Source: Deltaproteobacteria bacterium (GTDB taxonomy: Bacteria > UBA10199 > SBBF01). From it: a stretch of 49,739 nt of DNA. The stretch is from positions 1 to 49,739 of the forward strand of contig JACPFC010000032.1 in NCBI GenBank assembly GCA_016183175.1. The letters are read 5' to 3'. The position numbers and the translations under genes are program-made. This document shows positions 44,164 to 49,739 of this stretch, piece after piece. Below the pieces are notes generated by a model. The model made no database searches and was not told where the DNA came from. It saw nothing but the letters and a program-made list of their open reading frames with translations. Within the stretch, counting starts at the first letter, position 1. Each line of letters starts with the position of its first letter.

Positions 44164-46224
44164 TCAAGCAGAGTGAATCCCCTCCGCGCAACGGGTTGCG
44201 AACGCCATGATGGTGATCTGCGGGTTGACGCCGAGCGAGGTGGGAAAGACCGAGCCATCAGCCACCCATAGATTCTCCACCCCATGCACCCGAAGGTTTT
44301 CATCGACCACCGACCTCTTCGGATCCATCCCCATCCGGCAGGTCCCCAGCGGATGAAACGCCGCCGATTCGAGATCGCGCCGCCGGATCTGCCGGCTCTC
44401 GACTTTTTCCATCTCTTCCACCGAGCTGATTTCGTGAATCGTCCGGACGGTGGGATAAACCTTCCGGGCGCCGGCGGAAAAGAAAAGACGCGCCAGAATT
44501 TTAAGCCCCTTTACAAAAAGTTCCTTCTCCCGATGGCCCAGATTGTAGAAGACAATCGGCCTCCCGCCGGGGCCTGAAACAACGCGCCCCCGGTTTTCGT
44601 CGTGAACCAGAAAGCCGTAGACGCCGACCCTTCGGTAGGCCCGCATGATTTCGGCGTGTTTTTCCTGGACCTGAAAAATGCTGGTGGCCAAAAGCCATGG
44701 CGGGAAAAAAACGCTCTCGAACATCATCCCTTCTTCCTCGTAATCGGCGATTTGCGATGCCTGCGGGACTCCTCTGTGCCCGTCGATGACCTCATCAAAA
44801 ATCCCCACCATCTTCGCCGTCGGATGGATGGTGAGATTTTTTCCCAACTGCCCGCTTTGAAGGCCAATCCGGCTCCGCTTAAGGAGGAGCGGCGAATGGA
44901 GCGTTCCGCAGGCGACAACCGTTTTTTGAGGATAGACGATCAGCCTCGACCGCGGTTGTCCGGTCTGTGGATCAAAAAAACGGGCGTCGATCCGGTAGAC
45001 TCTGCCGGGCCGCCGGTGGAGACGTTCGACTCTGCAAAAGGGATAAAGCCGCGCCCCTGCCTTAAAGGCCAGAGGGAGGTAGCTCCGCTCCATGCTCTGT
45101 TTGGCGCCGGTGGGGCACCCGAAGATGCAGACGCCGCTCCCCTGACAATCGGGCGCATTGCGTTGCAAAGGGCCGCCGTGAAGCCCCAGTTTTTTGGCCG
45201 CCCCCTGGAGGACCCGGTCGTTTCCCCCCAAAACCGGGTCGGCAACAGGAGCCACACCCAATGTCGATTCAACCTTTTCAAAAAACGGGTTCATCAATTC
45301 GGGGGTCAGATCGAGGCCAAAATCATTCCACCACCGGTCAAAAACTTTTTTGGGGGTCCGGAAACAGGTGCCGGAATTGATGATCGTCGTTCCTCCAACC
45401 CCTTTTCCGGTGGGGAGGAGAACCATCGGAACGCCGATTGTCGTCGTCATCCCGCCGTCGCGGTAGATGAGGGTGTTTCTTTCCATCGTGGAAAGATTCT
45501 TGAAATGCTCCAGCGAAAAAGGCCCCCCCTCTTCCAGAATCAAAACCTCATGCCCCTTTTCGGCCAGTTCTTTGGCCGCCACCGCCCCGCCGGCGCCGGA
45601 GCCGATAACACAGACTTCGACATTGATTTCGGTATCGCGCTCGGGGACGTCGAGGATACCAAAACGACGCGGGTCCTGCCGCCTGCGGGTTTCCCGCTCG
45701 TCCTCGGCGTCGCTGTGGCTCGCTCGGTTTGAGATGTCGTGGCGGCTTGTTGCATACGCCACATCGCCGCCTGCGGCGCGATCGGGAGCCCTCCCTTCGG
45801 CGTCACCCGCTTCTCGAATTACATCCCGCCCATCATAAGGCTCCACAAACCCGAGCTTTGCTGAAATTTCGTGGTTGGAATAATAGGCGGCATAGATAAA
45901 GGCGTGCAGGGGACGAAAGAGAAGATAGCGGATATAGGAATGGCCGGCCCCCCACTTTTTGACATAGCGATCCCGCTTTGCCGCCGATAACCCGGTGAAC
46001 GGTCTGAAGCGGAAAAGAAGAGGCTCCCATTCAAGAATCCAGAGCGCAAAAAAAATTGACCATCGCAGTTGCGGAGAGCAGTGGGTGAGGGAAAACAGGA
46101 TACGCTCTCTAAAATGGGCCTGCTCGAGAGAGACCTTCTTAAGCACCTCTTCGGTGATTAAAGACCGCGCCAAAGCCTCTAAAATTCTCCCTCTTCGCCG
46201 GGAGAGGAGTTGAAATCTGGACAT
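44164..46224 (-). CDS. GMC oxidoreductase with fused N-terminal accessory domain
   Basis: The 686 residues have an N-terminal helical domain (about 1-135; HAFIYAAYYSNHEISAKLGF) that matches the separate small protein encoded at 33118. A GMC oxidoreductase follows: VCVIGSGAGGAVAAKELAEK (near 207), LLPTGKGVGGTTIINSGTCF, and C-terminal AAFHPLGTCRMGMD and VADGSVFPTSLGVNPQITIM. The linker at about 140-195 is unusually hydrophilic (REAGDAEGRAPDRAAGGDV, SHSDAEDERETRRRQDPR) and appears to be a translated repeat-like insertion. The substrate is probably an alcohol; the layout is similar to long-chain alcohol oxidases. Confidence 0.9.
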   Translation of the reverse strand: MSRFQLLSRRRGRILEALARSLITEEVLKKVSLEQAHFRERILFSLTHCSPQLRWSIFFALWILEWEPLLFRFRPFTGLSAAKRDRYVKKWGAGHSYIRYLLFRPLHAFIYAAYYSNHEISAKLGFVEPYDGRDVIREAGDAEGRAPDRAAGGDVAYATSRHDISNRASHSDAEDERETRRRQDPRRFGILDVPERDTEINVEVCVIGSGAGGAVAAKELAEKGHEVLILEEGGPFSLEHFKNLSTMERNTLIYRDGGMTTTIGVPMVLLPTGKGVGGTTIINSGTCFRTPKKVFDRWWNDFGLDLTPELMNPFFEKVESTLGVAPVADPVLGGNDRVLQGAAKKLGLHGGPLQRNAPDCQGSGVCIFGCPTGAKQSMERSYLPLAFKAGARLYPFCRVERLHRRPGRVYRIDARFFDPQTGQPRSRLIVYPQKTVVACGTLHSPLLLKRSRIGLQSGQLGKNLTIHPTAKMVGIFDEVIDGHRGVPQASQIADYEEEGMMFESVFFPPWLLATSIFQVQEKHAEIMRAYRRVGVYGFLVHDENRGRVVSGPGGRPIVFYNLGHREKELFVKGLKILARLFFSAGARKVYPTVRTIHEISSVEEMEKVESRQIRRRDLESAAFHPLGTCRMGMDPKRSVVDENLRVHGVENLWVADGSVFPTSLGVNPQITIMAFATRCAEGIHSA

Positions 46225-46332
46225 TGATGTCTAGTTTAGTGTCAAACACCATGAAATCACAAGGGAAAATTAACAGGGACATTGGACAATTTAGGCAAAT
46301 TTGTTCGAGTAAATTTGGGTGACACCAAAGGG

Positions 46333-46373
46333 GTTATTTGATAACATAATATGGATAAAAAATTATCAATAAC
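46333..46373 (+). promoter_or_regulatory. Inverted repeat upstream of the Cys-rich lipoprotein
   Basis: GTTATTTGATAA (46333-46344) and TTATCAATAAC (46363-46373) are inverted around CATAATATGGATAAAAAA. The second arm ends 5 bp before the ribosome-binding GGGGGGG. It may be an operator or an mRNA hairpin. Confidence 0.45.
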
Positions 46374-46384
46374 AAGGGGGGGCT

Positions 46385-49300
46385 ATGAAACCTATTTTGT
46401 CGATCCTTTTCGGTCTCTTTCTGGGGTTATCCCTGTTCGGACAGGGGTGCGGCAGTGAGTCGGCGGATGACAGCGAGGCTGTCGATGATGGGGGAACATT
46501 TAGTGAAGAGACCATCACTCTTGCTGTCACCGTGGCCGAACCGGTGTCTGCCGATCTTTCGGTCCCTGCCCTGACAATTGGGAAAAGGGGGCTGACCCTC
46601 AAATCACCCGCCATGGCAACGGAGGCCAGTGAGGGCACCGACGTGATGATTACAAACTGCGAGGGATTCCCCACCATCTATGGTTGCACCACCGATGCAA
46701 ACGGCTTTTGTGAGGCGGAGGTACCGGTATCGGAGGCGGACTGCTTCATCTTAAAAGCGAACAACGACGACATAGTCATGCAGTCGGTCGAGTCCTACAC
46801 GGAGGAAGAGGTCGAGGCCCTCGTCGCCTCCGGTGAGGTTCAAATCGAGGGGGTCACTCCGGCCACCGATTTGACAACGGCCATGGCCAAAGCGGCCTGC
46901 GACGGCAATTTGGGCGATTGCCCCCTCGACATGCCCTCTCTGGTTGCCGCCACCGACGCGATGGTCGCCGACGCCGCCACTCGGGACGACCATGATGAAG
47001 GGACGACCGGGGCCTCCCTGGCCGATCTGGTCGCTGTCCAAGAGGAGCTGATTCTTAACGTGACCGGCAAAAGGTCCGCCAACATGATGGCGGAGGCCTT
47101 AATCAATGAAGAGACAAACGACATCGAGGCGCTCACCGGCCCCTTTGGCGACACGCTTTTGGCCGATGCAAATGTCGCCGGGGATGCGATCGCCGATGCC
47201 TACTGCGACCCAACAAACCTGGTCTGGCGCGAGGCGGTGGACGATGCGGCCGCCGAGGAGGGCTTAAACGTCGATGACGTCGCCAAAATGGTGGTCAGCG
47301 TCATCGAAGAATCGGAGCCGGATGAAGTGGCCGATACCGATTCCTTGGAATTTCAGAATGCCGCCCTTGCCATCACCGCGGTGGGCGACATCGTTACAAA
47401 AGGGGCTACCTCGACGGCGATCAAACAGGCCATAGCTGAACTGATGCGGATGGGGGGGATGAATGGCACAGACATTGATGTCGTCAAGCAGGCGATGGGA
47501 CTTTTGGTGGCTACCTTTCCGGAAGACATTTCGACATTGAACGGGGAAACTGCGGCCCGGGCCGCCTATCTGTTCAATGCCGACCTCGTGTCCCAAGGCG
47601 CCACCCGTTACGATCCGGTAACCCTCGCCTCCACCCATGCTACGGCCCTCAAGGATCCCAGCGTCCAGCTTTCCATCGTGGCAGGGGGAATTTCCACCTA
47701 TCTGACAAATTTCATTGCCGACCCGGCCGGTTTCAACGCCTCGTCCAACAAAACAAACATCAAAAGCGCGATGGGGTCCACCTGCACACAAGATAGTGAC
47801 TGCGCCGCGGCCAAATGCGTGGGCCAGGTCTGCACCGCCGATTCCTACACCATGGGAACCCCGTGTGACGACAACGACGACTGCATCAGCGGCGAGCTTT
47901 GCGCGGGGCATCGGCGCCGGATTTGCATGCGGGCCGACAGCGTCCCAAACACGATGTACACCTTCGCCTCGGGGGGCATACGGGTTGTCCGGAGCGATGT
48001 AAGCATCTCCAGCGGCGAGGCCGGCTCCCCCTGCCCCTGTAACAGCGGCTTTACCTGCACCAGTTCCACCGCCTCCGCCGGCATCTGCCGCCCCAATACG
48101 CTGACCGCTTATAAAGGGCCGGGGATGACCTGCCTCGCCAATTCCGAATGCGTCAGCAACACCTGCACCAGCGGCCTTTGCGGCATTAACAGCGATTTCC
48201 TGACGACCATGACGAGTATCTTCGGGACCTTAAAGGAGCTTGGGGGCCCTTGCGCGTCCCACTTTGAGTGTAAGAGCCAGTGGTGCAACGCCGGAAGATG
48301 CGATTCGCCCCCATCCAGCGTTCTTGGCCTCTTCTCCGGAATCACGCTCCTGGGTCCGGGGGCCGCCTGCACCGCCAACAACCAGTGCCAGTCCTTTTTC
48401 TGCAATGGGGGATTTTGCGGGAGTTACAGCGGTAGCGGTACCATCGGCACCTTCGAAACAGGGACGGTCGCCTCCGGCGGAACCTGCAATTACACCTCCC
48501 AGTGCCAAAGCGGCCTTAATTGTATTTCGGGAACCTGTGCAGCCTATACGGCGTTCACCTCCTGCAACGCCACCAGCCAGTGTCCATCGGATGCCTATTG
48601 CAAAGAATTCACCTGTGTCGCCAAATCGACGGCGGGAGGAACCTGCGCGCCGACAACGACAAGCACCATCGGAAACGCCTGTACGGCCGGTCTCTACTGC
48701 AACGTGGGAGCAAACCTTTGCGCGGTGCCCAAGGTGACGGTTGTGGCAACCTTCCCCGCCCCGGTCACCAATAAAAACTTCCAGTGCTGGATCGGCACGT
48801 CGGCCCAATACACCAGCGCCCTCTACCTCTCTCCGGTCATCCCCGTCAGCGGCGGTCAGGCGACTGTGCTCTTCCCCACTGTCGCCGCCGGAACTTATTT
48901 TGTCGGGGGCTGGGTCGACAACAATAACAATGGTGCGCGAGACTTGAACGACTTTCGGGGCTTCCACAACGGTCTCAATACTTCCAAACCTGCGGCAGTG
49001 GCATCGGTTGTTGTCCCCGTTAGCGACAACATTAATGTCACTTTCCCCCTCTATACGGTTCCCAGCGTGATCGTTAATCTGACCCTGCTGGCTTCGGTCA
49101 CCAACAAACATGTCAGGGCCTGGATCGGCACGGTGTCAGCCATGAACAGCGGTCTCTACTTCGCTGATATCGCCAGCTTCACCGGCACCACGGCGCTTTT
49201 GACATTCCCCAATGTTCCCGCGGGAACCTATTTTGTCGGGGGGTGGGCCGACATCGATGCCAGTGGCGCGCCAAACTCGGGGGACAAGCAGGGTTACCAC

Positions 49301-49393
49301 AACGGCGCGGGGGTGAATCCTCCGGGAGGGCCGTCGGCCACTGTGCCCGCCGCGGGCGATTTTACCGTCAATATCACGGCCGGGACGTTGTAA
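46385..49393 (+). CDS. Large cysteine-rich surface lipoprotein
   Basis: The 1002 residues start MKPILSILFGLFLGLSLFGQ followed by GCG, a lipoprotein signal with lipobox FGQGC. Residues 30-400 are Ala/Asp/Glu-rich and helical. Residues 460-790 hold about eight Cys-rich modules of EB/Dickkopf-like spacing, for example CTQDSDCAAAKCVGQVC, CLANSECVSNTCTSGLC and CTANNQCQSFFCNGGFC. The C-terminus has two similar repeats of about 105 residues, each with AGTYFVGGWVD or AGTYFVGGWAD and an Asp/Asn-rich loop like a Ca2+ site (DNNNNGARDLNDF). It is probably exposed at the cell surface. A near-identical N-terminus begins again at 49425. Confidence 0.85.
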   Translation: MKPILSILFGLFLGLSLFGQGCGSESADDSEAVDDGGTFSEETITLAVTVAEPVSADLSVPALTIGKRGLTLKSPAMATEASEGTDVMITNCEGFPTIYGCTTDANGFCEAEVPVSEADCFILKANNDDIVMQSVESYTEEEVEALVASGEVQIEGVTPATDLTTAMAKAACDGNLGDCPLDMPSLVAATDAMVADAATRDDHDEGTTGASLADLVAVQEELILNVTGKRSANMMAEALINEETNDIEALTGPFGDTLLADANVAGDAIADAYCDPTNLVWREAVDDAAAEEGLNVDDVAKMVVSVIEESEPDEVADTDSLEFQNAALAITAVGDIVTKGATSTAIKQAIAELMRMGGMNGTDIDVVKQAMGLLVATFPEDISTLNGETAARAAYLFNADLVSQGATRYDPVTLASTHATALKDPSVQLSIVAGGISTYLTNFIADPAGFNASSNKTNIKSAMGSTCTQDSDCAAAKCVGQVCTADSYTMGTPCDDNDDCISGELCAGHRRRICMRADSVPNTMYTFASGGIRVVRSDVSISSGEAGSPCPCNSGFTCTSSTASAGICRPNTLTAYKGPGMTCLANSECVSNTCTSGLCGINSDFLTTMTSIFGTLKELGGPCASHFECKSQWCNAGRCDSPPSSVLGLFSGITLLGPGAACTANNQCQSFFCNGGFCGSYSGSGTIGTFETGTVASGGTCNYTSQCQSGLNCISGTCAAYTAFTSCNATSQCPSDAYCKEFTCVAKSTAGGTCAPTTTSTIGNACTAGLYCNVGANLCAVPKVTVVATFPAPVTNKNFQCWIGTSAQYTSALYLSPVIPVSGGQATVLFPTVAAGTYFVGGWVDNNNNGARDLNDFRGFHNGLNTSKPAAVASVVVPVSDNINVTFPLYTVPSVIVNLTLLASVTNKHVRAWIGTVSAMNSGLYFADIASFTGTTALLTFPNVPAGTYFVGGWADIDASGAPNSGDKQGYHNGAGVNPPGGPSATVPAAGDFTVNITAGTL

Positions 49394-49424
49394 GACGATG
49401 CCTTAAGAAGGGGGGGCGGATTGG

Positions 49425-49739
49425 ATGATGAAAAATATCTTCCCGTTTGGGGTGGCCCTGTTTTTGGCAGTTGGTCTTTTGCAGGCCTGCCTCGAATCGG
49501 CGGAGGATGAAGAGGCTGTCGACGAGGGGACCTTTTCCGAAGAAACCATCACCCTTGCCGTCACCGTGGCCGAACCGGTGTCTGCCGATCTTTCGGCCCC
49601 TGCTCTAAAAATCGGGAAAAGGGGATTGGCGCTTAAATCGCCCGCCATGGCCACAGAGGCCGCCGAGGCAGGTGACGTGATTCTCAAGACAGCTGATGGT
49701 CTTCTCCCCACCATTTATGGTTGCACCATCGACGAAACC
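49425..49739 (+). CDS. Tandem paralogue of the Cys-rich lipoprotein, N-terminal part
   Basis: The ATG at 49425 (or the next codon, also ATG) opens MMKNIFPFGVALFLAVGLLQ followed by AC, again a lipoprotein signal. It then matches the previous gene closely: EEAVDEGTFSEETITLAVTV, AEPVSADLS and LKSPAMATEA. No stop occurs before the window ends, so only about 105 residues are seen. The gene starts 31 bp after the first copy and arose by tandem duplication. The nucleotide match is strongest from the lipobox onward, and the signal peptides differ more. Confidence 0.9.
   Translation, partial: MMKNIFPFGVALFLAVGLLQACLESAEDEEAVDEGTFSEETITLAVTVAEPVSADLSAPALKIGKRGLALKSPAMATEAAEAGDVILKTADGLLPTIYGCTIDET

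Noticed and set aside
48230-49111. Minus-strand open frame of 293 codons
   Set aside because: Antisense shadow of the Cys-rich lipoprotein gene.
1-49739. tRNA or rRNA genes
   Set aside because: I saw no cloverleaf with TTCRANNC-type arms or rRNA-like conserved stretches on reading. A covariance scan would settle this.

Overview
This window looks like chromosomal DNA of an uncultivated Gram-negative bacterium. It has many lipoproteins with lipoboxes, SecDF-YajC, sigma-54 promoters, proteins aimed at the periplasm, and housekeeping gene order typical of Deltaproteobacteria-like lineages (tgt-yajC-secD-secF-recJ; thpR-recA-(toxin-antitoxin)-alaS). The lineage is an inference from gene content only. 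GC content is moderate. The DNA is unusually rich in imperfect 7-, 8- and 9-bp tandem arrays and in dispersed palindromic elements. These sit between genes and, in frame, inside conserved genes.

Layout. (1) 1-9.3 kb, mostly minus strand: gcvT (5' part), a DUF433/DUF5615 toxin-antitoxin pair, folD, a dGTPase-like protein, a queuosine block (queE, DUF366, queC), a Coa1-like surface protein, an AAA/DUF4143 ATPase and a glmU fragment. (2) 9.4-13.8 kb: an acidic lipoprotein, a decayed vapBC, a small four-helix-bundle gene bounded by inverted heptamer arrays, and a large FG-GAP lipoprotein. (3) 13.8-24.1 kb: the accessory island described below, with one large unrelated lipoprotein inside it. (4) 24.3-46.2 kb: a phasin-like protein, recJ, secF, secD, yajC, tgt, two GMC oxidoreductases, alaS, a PIN/Phd pair, recA, thpR, a Ca2+/cation antiporter, redoxins, panD and a zinc-type alcohol dehydrogenase. 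(5) 46.4 kb to the end: a 1002-residue cysteine-rich lipoprotein and the start of a near-identical tandem paralogue.

The most notable content is the island at 13.8-24.1 kb. Four two-gene cassettes each pair a protein without a signal peptide with a downstream protein that is exported or membrane-bound. Three of the first genes share a recognisable N-terminal domain of about 90 residues, and the fourth has a similar-length helical N-terminus. Their C-terminal domains differ: one is unknown, two have an L,D-transpeptidase-like H...GC motif, and one is lysozyme-like. The lysozyme-like protein is followed by an LprI/DUF1311 lysozyme-inhibitor homologue. Every cassette has a GG-N10-GC sigma-54 promoter and a palindromic upstream element. 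That element lies 68 bp from the promoter in three cassettes and is shared between the two divergent ones. I interpret this as a coordinately regulated set of envelope-attacking effectors with matching immunity proteins and a shared N-terminal targeting domain. Two cassettes lie in a duplicated module (direct repeat, brnTA, promoter cassette, effector, immunity gene, protein remnant) that looks suited to exchange of effector cargo by recombination. No secretion apparatus is in the window.

A second theme is repeat invasion. An 80-bp element occurs three times, once inside the alcohol dehydrogenase and once at the start of tgt. A GIY-YIG gene bounded by inverted repeats and a four-helix-bundle gene sit between one effector and its sigma-54 promoter. 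Heptamer arrays lengthen tgt and a lipoprotein signal sequence.
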